A stretch of DNA of 64,000 bases from Arthrobacter pascens. Lineage in GTDB: Bacteria > Actinomycetota > Actinomycetes > Actinomycetales > Micrococcaceae. The notes under the pieces are model-generated. The model saw only the letters and a list, made by a program, of their open reading frames with translations. It searched no databases and was not told the origin of the DNA. Of this stretch, positions 45,111-54,730 are shown piece by piece. A program made the position numbers and the translations under genes. The stretch is from the NCBI RefSeq assembly GCF_030816475.1, contig NZ_JAUSXF010000001.1:1240001-1304000 (forward strand), read 5' to 3'. Position 1 is the first letter of the stretch. Each line of letters begins with the position of its first letter.

Positions 45111-46318
45111 CGGGTCCTCACCTTGTTTTCTAGTTTCTCCAGCTCCTGGGACCATTGCACCAGTCTGGTTTCGTTCCGCGGATGTTCACGGAGAAGTTCC
45201 GTGATTTCGGCTGCAGGCCTCCCCAGGTGCCGGGCCGCCGCATCGGCTACGTCGTCAGCCGCGGCGTCACTGCCAAGCCGGAGTTCCTTGGCCAGCCTCA
45301 CCAGGGTGCCGGCCCGCAGGTTGTCCCTCGCCCGGTCCACGGCATGCGAATCGTGATACAGCCGCGCGCGGCCCTCCGCCGTTTCGACAGCCTTGACCAC
45401 GACTGGCAGAGGTTCAAAGACGAGTGGTCCGAGCCGCCGCCCGCGCCAGGCAATGGCCAGGGCCGCCACGAAGGCCAGCCACGGACCGAGGAAGTGCGCC
45501 CACGGCGGCGCGAGGTCATCCAGCGTCCGGGGCGACTCGGCCGGGTTCATGTCGGAGAGCCCGGGGAGGTACCAGACGAGATCCCGGGAATTGCCAAGCA
45601 TGCGGAGGGCCAGCGCTGCGTGTCCGTAGCGGGCGAGCCCGCTGTTGCTGACAACGGCAGTACTGCCCAGGACGGTCAGCACTCCGCCGTCAGTGGAGGC
45701 AAGCAGCCCGGCGGAGGTTCCCGGCGGCCGGTAGCAAATCGTGCCGCCGTCGTACAGGAAGCCGGATTCCCCGGACACGGTTCCCGCGGCTTCCGCCTCG
45801 GTTAGGCCGCAACCGGGCTCCAGGGTCGGGGCGGTGTCAGGCACCACACCGGCCTGGCTGATGCCGCTCCGCAGCGCCGCCAGGGTATTCAGCCGTGGTG
45901 TCACCACTACCAGGCGTCCGGCCTCCGACGTGAGCTCGCTCAGTTGGGATTCGTCCAGGAAGCCGTTGCGGTCGTAGAGCAGCAGGGTGGAACCGGGCCG
46001 GTCAGTCAGGGCATCCATGGCGGCGCTGAAGGTTTCCACGCTGTTCACGGTAACGCCATGCCGGCCCAGGATTTCGCTCACAGCCCGTGCACCCTCCGGC
46101 CCGGCATTGCTGACGGACAACGGAATGGTGTCACCTTTGGGAGCAAGCTGCGTGGAGATGAGCACAGCGAGCGCGACGGCGAATATGCCAGCCGTCGCTG
46201 CCTTGGCGCGGTGCCGCCGTAGCCAGGAAACAGCCCTGGCAGCGCGGGAACCGGCTGCTGTCCCGGCGGCCGCGTCACTCGGGACCGCGGTGACCCCGCT
46301 ATGCAAGTCCTGGGTCAC
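45107..46318 (-). CDS. DUF4350 membrane protein
   Basis: 403-aa protein with an N-terminal membrane span (AATAGIFAVALAVLISTQL) and a second span near residue 265-285 (FLGPWLAFVAALAIAW). The part between them is extracytoplasmic and contains GRHGVTVNSVETFSAAMDAL and LLLYDRNGFLDESQLSEL, the DUF4350 region (a glutamine-amidotransferase-like fold). The C-terminal cytoplasmic part is Arg/Ala-rich. It overlaps both neighbours by 4 bp, so translation is coupled through the operon. Confidence 0.85.
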   Translation of the reverse strand: MTQDLHSGVTAVPSDAAAGTAAGSRAARAVSWLRRHRAKAATAGIFAVALAVLISTQLAPKGDTIPLSVSNAGPEGARAVSEILGRHGVTVNSVETFSAAMDALTDRPGSTLLLYDRNGFLDESQLSELTSEAGRLVVVTPRLNTLAALRSGISQAGVVPDTAPTLEPGCGLTEAEAAGTVSGESGFLYDGGTICYRPPGTSAGLLASTDGGVLTVLGSTAVVSNSGLARYGHAALALRMLGNSRDLVWYLPGLSDMNPAESPRTLDDLAPPWAHFLGPWLAFVAALAIAWRGRRLGPLVFEPLPVVVKAVETAEGRARLYHDSHAVDRARDNLRAGTLVRLAKELRLGSDAAADDVADAAARHLGRPAAEITELLREHPRNETRLVQWSQELEKLENKVRTR

Positions 46319-46959
46319 CGGGGAACCGCCGGCTCCGCCACCACTGCGGGGTCGAGGGGTTTCAGGGATTGCAGGGCGGCATCCAGCGCCTGGATGGCCG
46401 CGTAAGCGTCGCCGTCTGTCGCCTCATGTCCGTATCTGATCCCGTCAAACGTCCTCGCAGCCCAGCCGAGGCGACGGGCTTCGGCGGCGAACGGGCCGGC
46501 CAGTTCGCGCGCCACCTCGTCGGCGGTCCTGCCCGGCCGGGCGTCCAGGACGTTCCTGTCTTCGGCAGTACGGACCATGGCGCGGAAACAGTCCACGACG
46601 GCCGCACCCCACTCGCCGGCGGCTGCTGCGGCCGCCGCGCGCGCGCGGTAGTCGGTGGCACTGAAGGTGCTGTCGGCGTCGAACACGTCGTCCGATCGCC
46701 TTGATCCGGCATTCAGCCGGGGACGAACAAGGATGATGGCCACAGCGATCACCACGGCTATGGCCACGCCGATGAGCGGGGCGGCCGGCGTGCCGTCCAT
46801 GCCGGACCCGTCCAGGGAACGGAGCCAGTCCAGCAGGTTCTGCCACAGACCGTCCAGCCAGCCCGGAGCTGCTTCGCGGTATTCGGACTTGGAAAGTTCC
46901 TCCACTGCCCACCGCCGTGCTTCGTCGCTGCCGGGAACCACCGGGGGTTCAGCTGCCAT
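46315..46959 (-). CDS. DUF4129 membrane protein
   Basis: 214-aa protein: N-terminal amphipathic part, one membrane span (APLIGVAIAVVIAVAIILV) and a C-terminal DUF4129 domain (AAVVDCFRAMVRTAEDRNVLDARPGRTADEVARELAG). DUF4129 often lies beside MoxR-DUF58 systems, sometimes fused to transglutaminases. ATG 46959 overlaps the upstream gene by 11 bp; the frame extends upstream to 47235 but only inside the neighbour. Confidence 0.85.
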   Translation of the reverse strand: MAAEPPVVPGSDEARRWAVEELSKSEYREAAPGWLDGLWQNLLDWLRSLDGSGMDGTPAAPLIGVAIAVVIAVAIILVRPRLNAGSRRSDDVFDADSTFSATDYRARAAAAAAAGEWGAAVVDCFRAMVRTAEDRNVLDARPGRTADEVARELAGPFAAEARRLGWAARTFDGIRYGHEATDGDAYAAIQALDAALQSLKPLDPAVVAEPAVPR

Positions 46960-48220
46960 TCGGCCATGCCCCGTATGCCGGCCCTTGAAGATGGCCGGGG
47001 CCTGCTGTGTGGACAGACATGCCCCGGCCAGGGACGCCGTCAGGATCCGCTCCTGATTCGAGCAGTCGCAGCAGCGCGATGTCCAGCCCGTCCGTGCGCA
47101 TTCTGAGGTCCATGTAGAGCAGGGCCATAACCGACGTCTGGAACGCGTAGCCCACCGCACTGACCAGTGCGCTGACGATGGCTGTCCCGACTCCCACTGC
47201 CACCGCCATGGCAATCGCCTGCTGGACGCCGCCATGCGGTGAGACCACGCCCATGAAGAAGGCTGGCAGCAAGCTAATGGGAATCATGACAACCTGGGCG
47301 ATGACGCCCACCATGATCCCTACCACAAGGGTGATTCCGAGGATGCGCCACCAGCTGCCCCGCGTGAGTTCCCACGACCGCCGAAGGCCATCCCTTGCCC
47401 CGAGTTCCTCGATGACGATGGCAGCCGGGGCCACCATCAGCTTGATGTAGATCCAGAGCAGGAGTGCAAAGAGAGCCAGGCCGAGGGGGATGAGCGTGAG
47501 GGCGGCTGTTGAGCCGATGGAACTGACCAGCCCGACGGCGAAGGCAGCGAAAATCATCACCACGATGATTCCGCCAAGAAGCAGCAGTGTTGCCATCCTG
47601 ATGAGTGCACCGGCCCGTGACTTGGCCAGCGCCCACATCTGCCGGAACGGCGTCCGCCTATTGAGAACGGAACGGGCTACAGGAACCACCATGGCACCCT
47701 GGAGAACAGCGGAGATGAAAAACGTGACGATGCTGAACAGCAGGATTCCGCCGCCAAAACCGAGCCCGACAGCGACCATCTCCTGGCGGCTGAGGCCCTG
47801 CATCCACGTTCCCGGGGATTCCCCGGGGTTGGCGGAAAACGCAGTAACGACCGCGGTGACTACGGCGGCCAAAGACTGTGCCAGCAGGGCGGCGCCGAGC
47901 ATGGCCTGGGGATTGCGCCTGATCGTCTGGAAGGAGCCGTCCAGGATCTCGCCGAACATCAGGGGGCGCAGCGGAATGATGCCGGGTTTGGGCGGGGCGA
48001 CGTAAAGCGGCTGGCTGTAAGGTTGTGGGCTGCCGTAGGCGTTGTGCGGGGGAGTGGCCCACGGTGACTGTTGCCAAGGAGGCGGGGCACCCGGTGGAGG
48101 GCCCCAGGCGGGCTGCCCGCCCCACTGCGGCTGTTGGGAATCTGGCGGCCCTGGCGGCGGCCCCCATTGCGGCTGGCCGTTCTGACCCGGCCGCTGCATA
48201 TTCGGATCCTGTTGTGACAA
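46949..48220 (-). CDS. Multi-pass membrane protein, GPDPase membrane-domain type
   Basis: About 423 aa. A Pro/Gln/Trp-rich cytoplasmic N-terminus (repeats such as QWGPPPGPPDSQQPQWG) is followed by six or so membrane spans resembling the membrane domain of glycerophosphoryl diester phosphodiesterases; conserved-type segments include LMFGEILDGSFQTIRRNPQ and GLRRSWELTRGSWWRILG. No phosphodiesterase catalytic domain is present. TTG 48220 is chosen because GGGGGAAGGAAC lies just upstream. First gene of the operon, divergent from mtrA. Confidence 0.75.
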   Translation of the reverse strand: MSQQDPNMQRPGQNGQPQWGPPPGPPDSQQPQWGGQPAWGPPPGAPPPWQQSPWATPPHNAYGSPQPYSQPLYVAPPKPGIIPLRPLMFGEILDGSFQTIRRNPQAMLGAALLAQSLAAVVTAVVTAFSANPGESPGTWMQGLSRQEMVAVGLGFGGGILLFSIVTFFISAVLQGAMVVPVARSVLNRRTPFRQMWALAKSRAGALIRMATLLLLGGIIVVMIFAAFAVGLVSSIGSTAALTLIPLGLALFALLLWIYIKLMVAPAAIVIEELGARDGLRRSWELTRGSWWRILGITLVVGIMVGVIAQVVMIPISLLPAFFMGVVSPHGGVQQAIAMAVAVGVGTAIVSALVSAVGYAFQTSVMALLYMDLRMRTDGLDIALLRLLESGADPDGVPGRGMSVHTAGPGHLQGPAYGAWPNGS

Positions 48221-48341
48221 TCTGTTCCTTCCCCCGTGCGGCACCGCTGGTGCACTGCCCTTGCCCCGTGTTTTCCGGGGGGGAGGATGTCAGGGCAAAT
48301 CAGCGGTAGCCAGTCCGGCAGCAGCCGGCACGATCCCAGAC

Positions 48342-48376
48342 TATAGTTCCGGCGTCGGGCGTCATAGCCTGACGCC
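48342..48376. promoter_or_regulatory. mtrA promoter region with small inverted repeat
   Basis: TATAGT (48342-48347) is a good -10 candidate, and a 7-bp inverted repeat GGCGTCA-tagcc-TGACGCC lies at 48358-48376, downstream of it and 56 bp before the mtrA ATG. The sequence around 48421 is very AT-rich. The operator idea is inference. Confidence 0.35.
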
Positions 48377-48431
48377 ATGCCGGGAAGGCGTTCAACACGA
48401 CAAAGGCCCATCAATAAGGGAATATATAACT

Positions 48432-49106
48432 ATGAAGGCACGCATTCTGGTAGTTGATGATGACGAAGCGCTGGCCGAAATGATTGGAATTGTTCTCCGT
48501 AACGACGGCTTCGAGCCGGTCTTCTGCGCCGACGGCGGCCAGGCGCTTGACATTTTCCGTTCATCCAAGCCGGACCTCGTACTGCTTGACCTCATGCTTC
48601 CCGGAGTCGACGGGATTGAAGTGTGCCGGCAGATCCGCTCGGAATCCGACGTGCCAATCGTGATGCTCACCGCCAAGTCGGACACGTCCGACGTCGTCCG
48701 CGGCCTGGAATCGGGTGCGGACGATTACGTGCCGAAGCCATTCAAGCCCGCCGAGCTGGTTGCCCGCGTCCGCGCGCGCCTGCGGCCAGGTGACCAGAAG
48801 GCTCCCGAAACGCTTCGGATCGGCGATATCACGATCGACGTGGCCGGCCACACCGTGAGCCGCGCCGGTGAACGCATTTCCCTGACTCCGCTGGAGTTCG
48901 ACCTCCTCGTGGCCTTGGCGCGCAAGCCCTGGCAGGTCTTCACACGGGAGCTGCTGCTTGAACAAGTCTGGGGTTACCGCCATGCGGCCGACACCAGGCT
49001 GGTCAACGTCCATGTCCAGCGCCTCCGGTCAAAAATTGAGCGGGACCCGGAAGCGCCGGAAGTAGTAATGACGGTTCGTGGTGTCGGCTACAAAGCAGGT
49101 TCCTGA
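48432..49106 (+). CDS. mtrA: DNA-binding response regulator MtrA
   Basis: 225-aa OmpR-family response regulator (224 residues plus stop). Receiver domain: ILVVDDDEALAEM with the acidic pocket, phosphorylated Asp in LVLLDLMLPGVDG, Thr in VMLTAKS and Lys in YVPKPFKP. A winged helix ends with RLVNVHVQRLRSKIE. In actinobacteria MtrA controls cell-wall, division and osmotic genes. ATG 48432 begins the receiver; the open frame upstream is non-coding. mtrB begins inside its last 29 bases. Confidence 0.96.
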   Translation: MKARILVVDDDEALAEMIGIVLRNDGFEPVFCADGGQALDIFRSSKPDLVLLDLMLPGVDGIEVCRQIRSESDVPIVMLTAKSDTSDVVRGLESGADDYVPKPFKPAELVARVRARLRPGDQKAPETLRIGDITIDVAGHTVSRAGERISLTPLEFDLLVALARKPWQVFTRELLLEQVWGYRHAADTRLVNVHVQRLRSKIERDPEAPEVVMTVRGVGYKAGS

Positions 49107-51093
49107 CCCCTCAGGAGCCGACAGCGGGCGCGCGCCGGACGCTGCCGGGGCCGGCCAGCCGGAGGTCCGCCCGGAGCGGCATGCCGCCCCGGAGCATACG
49201 GATGCCCTCGCCGCGGGACTGATGCGGCTGCCGTTGCGCGCCAGCATCTGGAAGCGCCGGACCCTGATCGTCAGCCTGAGGGTGGCGCGCCTGGTCAGGA
49301 CCGGCCTCGGCCGCGTGTTTCCGGCCCTGCGCTACCTGGCGAAATCGCTTCACCGACGCTGGCGGCGCTCCCTGCAGTTCCGGACTGTGCTCACCACGCT
49401 GCTGCTGTCCGTGACGTCGTTTGCCGTGGTCGGCGCCTACCTGTCGAACCAGATCGCCAACAACCTCTTCCAGGAGCGCCTGACCCAGGCTGAGTCCGAG
49501 ACCCGGTACAACGTCAAGCAGGTCCAGGACACTTTCGACGGCGCCCAGGTCACCGACCAGTCCAGCGTCATCACCCTGGTCTACGACACCCTGACCGCAG
49601 TCGAGGGGCGGGGAGACATCATCCAGCGCCGCTACGTGTTCGAGGCGATGCCGGAGCAGACCAAGCCCCGGAACCGGTGGGTTGAATCCAGGGCATCGGA
49701 CCAGCTGACAGTGAGCGTCATCCCGCCCGAACTGCGGAAGGCAGTCCAGCAATCCGGCAAGGACCAGTACTGGGCTTCCACCGTTATTCCGGTAGGCACC
49801 GAGGACCGGCCGGGAATTGCGGTAGGCAACAAGGTGACCTTCAACGGGACGGTGTACGAGCTCTACCTGATTTATGACCTCAACACCGCGCAGCAGACCC
49901 TCGACGAGATCCAGAGCGTGCTGTGGGCCGGCGGCGCCGTGCTGGTGCTGATCATCGGCGCCATCGCGTGGTATGTGACCCGCAACGTAGTCAGTCCGGT
50001 CAGCCACGCGGCCCTGGTATCGGAGAAACTCGCTGCCGGGCAGCTGCAGGAGCGCATGGTAGTCAAAGGCGAGGATGAAGTGGCCCGGCTGGGCGCTTCC
50101 TTCAATCACATGGCCGCCAGTCTCCAGGAACAGATCACCCAGCTGGCCACGCTGTCGCAGATGCAGCAGCGCTTCGTGTCGGACGTTTCGCATGAGCTGA
50201 GGACTCCGCTCACCACTGTGCGCATGGCGGCGGAGGTCCTCTACGACGCCCGGCACGACTTCGATCCTATTAACAAGCGTTCCGCTGAGCTCCTCTATAA
50301 CCAGGTTGAGCGTTTCCAGTCGCTCCTTTCCGACCTGCTCGAGATCTCTCGTTTTGATGCCGGCGTGGCCGTGCTTGACGCGGAGCCGGAGGACATCCTG
50401 CAGGTCATTGCCCACGTCATCGAAGGCGCCGCGCCTGTCGCGGCGGAGTACGGCTGCGAGATCACGCTTCGTGCCCCCGCCGGCGGCATAGTCGTGGAAA
50501 TGGACGCCCGGCGCATCGACAGGATCCTGCGCAACCTGATCCTGAATGCCGTGGAACACGGCGAAGGAAAACCCGTGAACATTTCAGTTGCCGCCAACCG
50601 GACGGCAGTGGGCATTGCCGTCCGCGACCACGGCATCGGAATGACCCCGGCGGAGGCGGCCCGTGTCTTTGACAGGTTCTGGAGGGCCGACCCCGCCCGG
50701 GCCCGGACCACTGGCGGCAGCGGCCTGGGACTATCCATCGCCATGGAGGACACCAAGCTGCACAACGGCTGGCTGCAGGCCTGGGGAAAGAAGGGGAGCG
50801 GGGCCAACTTCCGGCTGACGATCCCCCTGAGGCAGGGCGAAGAGATCGAGAGGTCACCTGTGCAGCTGGAGCCGGGGGAGATCACCCTGCCCGGAGGGCC
50901 GGACGGAAAGAACATGCTGGTCCTGGAGCGGGGTCCGGCGCCTGTTCCGCCAGCCCCGGATCCCGCACCGGAGGCGGCAGACAGTGTGCCGCCCCGGCAA
51001 GATGAACATGCTGAGGAGCCTGCACTTGGCAGCGGGGACGTGACTTCGCCTCCGCGTTCCGCCGCATCGGCAGCGCGGAAGGATTCGCCATGA
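49078..51093 (+). CDS. mtrB: Sensor histidine kinase MtrB
   Basis: 671 aa from the GTG at 49078. Basic N-terminus, transmembrane span near residues 103-121 ([19 protein letters not shown]), an extracytoplasmic sensor, a second span ([15 protein letters not shown]), HAMP, H-box [17 protein letters not shown]-box [12 protein letters not shown] and G-box [13 protein letters not shown]. The C-terminal 90 residues are a Pro/Ala/Glu tail. The start is uncertain: the first 48 residues are disordered and ATG 49222 is a plausible alternative that would remove the overlap with mtrA. Confidence 0.93.
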   Translation: MVSATKQVPDPSGADSGRAPDAAGAGQPEVRPERHAAPEHTDALAAGLMRLPLRASIWKRRTLIVSLRVARLVRTGLGRVFPALRYLAKSLHRRWRRSLQFRTVLTTLLLSVTSFAVVGAYLSNQIANNLFQERLTQAESETRYNVKQVQDTFDGAQVTDQSSVITLVYDTLTAVEGRGDIIQRRYVFEAMPEQTKPRNRWVESRASDQLTVSVIPPELRKAVQQSGKDQYWASTVIPVGTEDRPGIAVGNKVTFNGTVYELYLIYDLNTAQQTLDEIQSVLWAGGAVLVLIIGAIAWYVTRNVVSPVSHAALVSEKLAAGQLQERMVVKGEDEVARLGASFNHMAASLQEQITQLATLSQMQQRFVSDVSHELRTPLTTVRMAAEVLYDARHDFDPINKRSAELLYNQVERFQSLLSDLLEISRFDAGVAVLDAEPEDILQVIAHVIEGAAPVAAEYGCEITLRAPAGGIVVEMDARRIDRILRNLILNAVEHGEGKPVNISVAANRTAVGIAVRDHGIGMTPAEAARVFDRFWRADPARARTTGGSGLGLSIAMEDTKLHNGWLQAWGKKGSGANFRLTIPLRQGEEIERSPVQLEPGEITLPGGPDGKNMLVLERGPAPVPPAPDPAPEAADSVPPRQDEHAEEPALGSGDVTSPPRSAASAARKDSP

Positions 51094-52808
51094 CTGAAAT
51101 GAAGGTCAGCATGCGGCACAGCAAGCTTGTGCTGATGGTCATCCTGGTCGTCCTGCTCGCGTCCTGCGCGCGCATCCCCACGTCGGGTCCGGTAGGGAAA
51201 AGCAGTGAGGGTAGTGCCGGGAATGTCAGCGCTCCGGTCTTCCTCCCGGCCGGACCTCAACCCGGCGCCGCCCCGGAGAACATCATTGAGGATTTTTACC
51301 GGGCAGGGAGCGGCTACGAGGACGATTATGCTGTGGCCCGCGAGTACCTCACCCAGGCATCTTCGGTGGCATGGAAACCTGATCAGCGCGCACTCGTGTA
51401 CCGGGCAGCACGTGTTGTGCCCACCAGCGTCGCCAATGTCTACAACTACGAACTGGACGTTGCGTACACAGTCGACGCCGACGGCATCGCAACCCAGAGC
51501 CCGCCAGGCACCATGGAGAACATTCCCGCCACGCTCACCCAGGTTGACGGGCAATGGCGGATTTCAGCCATTCCTGACGGGACTGCGATCCCGGAGGAAA
51601 CGTTCAAGGTCATTTACGGCGCCTTTCCCATCTACTTCTACGATCCAAGCTTCACGTACGCGGTTCCGGACGTGCGGTGGTTCATCAAGAACAAAACCGT
51701 GAAGGCAATGACCAGTGCCCTGCTCGCCGGGCCGGCGCCGTACCTCCGGGGTGCAGTGGTGAGCGCCTTCCCCTCCGGCATCAAACTGGCGCGTGAATCC
51801 GTTCCGGTAGTGTCAGGGGCCGCGCAGGTGGACCTCAGCGCCAAGGAACTCACCGAGGCGTCCGCGGAGGACAGGCTCCGGATGCAGACGCAGCTCGCCC
51901 TGACCTTCAGGAGCCAGCCTGATGTGGTCAACGTCGAACTGCGGGCCAACCAGGACCTTGTCCGGGTGGATGACAACGGGTCGGTGCTGCCGCCCGTACA
52001 GAACAAGAACGTTCCCGCCCGCCAGATCGCCGTCAGCGGAAAGGAACTGGTGCGGTATGAGAACAACAGAATCTCTCCGCTTCCGGACATGCAGACCGTC
52101 TCCGCTCTTGGTCCGCGCTTTCCGGCGGAATCGCCCGTATCCCAAACCGTTGCGTTCCTGAATGAAAGCAGGACGACGCTTTACAGCATGGTTCCCGGAC
52201 AGCCCGCCAGGGCCCTGACCACGCGCAGCATCCTGACGCATCCCTCCTTCAGCCTGCACGACTGGGTATGGGCTGCCGGGCCCGGCGCCTCCGGAGGAAC
52301 GGAAATCGTGGCCTACCATCCGGCAGGAATCGCTGAGGGAGCAGCCGTTCCCACGGTTACCCTGGCACCTTCCTGGCTCGCCGGATGGACCATCAAAGAC
52401 CTGAGAGTGTCCCGGGAAGGGGTGCGCGCACTCGTGATATCGGAGCAGAACGGAAAGACGCGGGTGCAGGTTGCCGGGATCATCCGCAATGCCGATGGAA
52501 CCCCGAGGGAGCTGACCTCACCTATAACGCTGGTCACGGACAGCGAGCCGGACCAGGGCGTCTGGGTCAGCGATACAACGATCGCGGTGATGAAGGGGGC
52601 ACCGGCAGCGAATGTGACGCCGGAGCTGTTGTCACTCACCTCCGGACAGCCCCAGCAGCTGGCACCCTGGCCGGGCCTGGTTGCGCTTAGCGCCGGCAAC
52701 GGGCAGGAGGAGATCTACGGCCAGTCGGCCGAGGGGATCTTCCAGCGGCTCGGGAACGGCTGGTCCCCGCAGCTCAAGGGCCCGATGGATCCGTCCTTCC
52801 CGGGTTAA
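51090..52808 (+). CDS. lpqB: Lipoprotein LpqB
   Basis: 572-aa lipoprotein with signal [15 protein letters not shown] (lipobox LASC), an N-terminal LpqB domain, a GerMN domain around [17 protein letters not shown], and a C-terminal beta-propeller. LpqB is the conserved third gene of mtrAB-lpqB and modulates MtrB in actinobacteria. ATG overlaps the mtrB stop (ATGA). Confidence 0.94.
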   Translation: MTEMKVSMRHSKLVLMVILVVLLASCARIPTSGPVGKSSEGSAGNVSAPVFLPAGPQPGAAPENIIEDFYRAGSGYEDDYAVAREYLTQASSVAWKPDQRALVYRAARVVPTSVANVYNYELDVAYTVDADGIATQSPPGTMENIPATLTQVDGQWRISAIPDGTAIPEETFKVIYGAFPIYFYDPSFTYAVPDVRWFIKNKTVKAMTSALLAGPAPYLRGAVVSAFPSGIKLARESVPVVSGAAQVDLSAKELTEASAEDRLRMQTQLALTFRSQPDVVNVELRANQDLVRVDDNGSVLPPVQNKNVPARQIAVSGKELVRYENNRISPLPDMQTVSALGPRFPAESPVSQTVAFLNESRTTLYSMVPGQPARALTTRSILTHPSFSLHDWVWAAGPGASGGTEIVAYHPAGIAEGAAVPTVTLAPSWLAGWTIKDLRVSREGVRALVISEQNGKTRVQVAGIIRNADGTPRELTSPITLVTDSEPDQGVWVSDTTIAVMKGAPAANVTPELLSLTSGQPQQLAPWPGLVALSAGNGQEEIYGQSAEGIFQRLGNGWSPQLKGPMDPSFPG

Positions 52809-52895
52809 GTGTGCGGCCTTGCTGAGCGGGCCGAGTTACTCACATAGCCCGGCCCGGGCCTTCTGCAGTGGCTGCCGCGGGACGACCATGGTGAT

Positions 52896-53810
52896 GTGAC
52901 TGACGGACCGCCTACCCGGGGACCTGGCGGGATCATGGTTCCCGCCGATCCGGACCTCCTTCCCGCTGCTCTCTCACCCGCGAAGCACCGCGGCGAGTAC
53001 CGGACGCGGGTCCTGAAAATGGCTGACCAGCTGGCCGCCGCCTGGGCCGAGCTTCTGGCCCTTGCCGTTCCGGTGGACTGCGTCTGCTGCGGCGCTGAGG
53101 ACCGGTGCCTCTGCGTGGCCTGTGAACGTCAGGTCAGGAGACTCACCAGCAGACCCTTCAGGGCCGAGGGGCAGGCCCCGGCGCTCATGGAAGTCGACGG
53201 CGGCATCATCCTCCCGGTGGTGGCCGCCGGGGTTTACCGTGAAGAGCTGGCGCAGGCGCTCCTTTCGTTCAAGAGCCATGGCCAGCCCCACCTGAAGTCG
53301 GTTTTGGCGAAGGGGCTGGGCGATGCCCTCACCGCGGCGACGGGAGGCATGGACGCCGTACTCCTCGTGCCCGTCCCCAGCAGCGCCGGAGCATTCGTGA
53401 AACGCGGCTTCAGCCCGGTGCATCTTCTCCTTCGTGCATTGGCGGGACGGGGCCTTCTGGGCGGCACACCTGTTCTGGACGTTCTTCGAAAATCCCGCCG
53501 CCACGATGTGGCCGAGCGGCTTCCGGGTGGCCAAAAGGGCCTCGGCCGCGGGGCGAGGGCCAGGCGGGTTCGAGGATCCATGCGCGTCGGAGGGTGGAAG
53601 GGGAAGAGTGTCGCCGGACGGCGATGCGTCATTGTGGATGACGTCCTGACCACCGGGGCAACGCTCTCCGAGGCGGCCCGCGCGCTCCACCTGGGCGGTG
53701 CCTTCGTGGCAGGCGCCGTGGTCCTCGCAGCCACGCGCCCGCCCGATTCCGGTGCCCTGGCGCCCCTTCCACAGGGGCTGGAGGAAGGGCCGCGACTTAC
53801 AAAAAAATAA
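52896..53810 (+). CDS. ComF-family phosphoribosyltransferase-like protein
   Basis: 304-aa ComF protein. A zinc-finger-like N-terminal segment (CVCCGAEDRCLCVAC) is followed by a type I PRTase fold: the PRPP-binding loop VIVDDVLTTGATL is intact, with VLLVPVPSSAGAFVKRGFSPVHLL upstream. ComF acts in DNA uptake in some bacteria; in actinobacteria its role is unclear. It sits between lpqB and hpf as Rv3242c does. GTG 52896 has no clear SD; starts at 52935 or 53019 are possible. Confidence 0.85.
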   Translation: MTDGPPTRGPGGIMVPADPDLLPAALSPAKHRGEYRTRVLKMADQLAAAWAELLALAVPVDCVCCGAEDRCLCVACERQVRRLTSRPFRAEGQAPALMEVDGGIILPVVAAGVYREELAQALLSFKSHGQPHLKSVLAKGLGDALTAATGGMDAVLLVPVPSSAGAFVKRGFSPVHLLLRALAGRGLLGGTPVLDVLRKSRRHDVAERLPGGQKGLGRGARARRVRGSMRVGGWKGKSVAGRRCVIVDDVLTTGATLSEAARALHLGGAFVAGAVVLAATRPPDSGALAPLPQGLEEGPRLTKK

Positions 53811-53972
53811 ACGAAGAAAAGATGAATAACGTGTGGCTATGAACTAACGTCGGTTATGGGTACCAAGAACAGATGTACCTTTCGATGGCGGCTCGGAGAG
53901 GGGCTCGACTGTCAAGCAGATCGGCCCTAGGAAGTGCCGCCGTCGTGTCACCGAAGTCATTTGGAGGGCACC

Positions 53973-54698
53973 ATGGAGTTTATGATCAGCGGACGAAATC
54001 TGACGGTCTCAGACCGCTTCCGCGAATACGCGGGGGAAAAGATCTCGAAGATCGAATCGCTCGGCGACAAGGTCCAGAGAGTGGATGCGAAAGTTTCCAA
54101 GGAAACGAATGCCCGCCAGACCGGCGACCAGCTCACCGTTGAAGTGACCGTCCTGGGACGTGGACCAGTGATCCGTGCCGAAGCCAGCGCCGCTGACAAA
54201 TTCGCTGCGTTTGATCTCGCTTACAACAAGCTGCTGGAGCGGCTCCGCCGTGCGAAGGACCGCAAGAAGGTCCACCACGGCCGGCACACACCCAAAGCGG
54301 TCCGGGAGGCCACCGCCGCCCTGGAACCCGCGAGTGCCCACGAACCTATTTATGCGGAACCAAGCCACCGGAACGAACCCGTGGCAACGCGGGCCGAAGC
54401 GTCCCCCTATGAGGTTGACAACGATATTCCCGCAGGCGATTCCCCGGTGCTGATCCGGCGCAAGGTCTTTCCTGCTGCCTCCCTCTCCCTCGACGACGCC
54501 GTGGACAACATGGAGCTCGTAGGCCACGATTTTTACCTTTTTGTTGATAAAGCCACCAACACACCGTCCGTGGTGTACCGCCGCCGCGGCTGGACGTACG
54601 GGGTCATCACCCTGGACCACGAATGCGAACCCGGGGATACAGTGATTGAGGAAAAAATCATCGCTTACCGTTCCGATGATGAGGCAGCAAAAGTCTAG
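53973..54698 (+). CDS. hpf: Long-form ribosome hibernation promoting factor (HPF/RaiA)
   Basis: 241-aa long HPF that dimerises ribosomes into inactive 100S particles. The N-terminal domain (MEFMISGRNLTVSDRFREYAGEKISKIE) binds the 30S subunit. The C-terminal domain (DDAVDNMELVGHDFYLFVDKA...SVVYRRRGWTYGVITLD) mediates dimerisation. SD GGAGGG is a few bases before ATG 53973. It lies between comF and secA as in mycobacteria (Rv3241c). Confidence 0.94.
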   Translation: MEFMISGRNLTVSDRFREYAGEKISKIESLGDKVQRVDAKVSKETNARQTGDQLTVEVTVLGRGPVIRAEASAADKFAAFDLAYNKLLERLRRAKDRKKVHHGRHTPKAVREATAALEPASAHEPIYAEPSHRNEPVATRAEASPYEVDNDIPAGDSPVLIRRKVFPAASLSLDDAVDNMELVGHDFYLFVDKATNTPSVVYRRRGWTYGVITLDHECEPGDTVIEEKIIAYRSDDEAAKV

Positions 54699-54730
54699 GA
54701 TTGTGAAAACCATCCAACGAGAGGACTGAG

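Noticed and set aside
49111..50559. 482-codon reverse-strand frame
   Set aside because: Antisense to mtrB, whose kinase motifs are unambiguous on the other strand.
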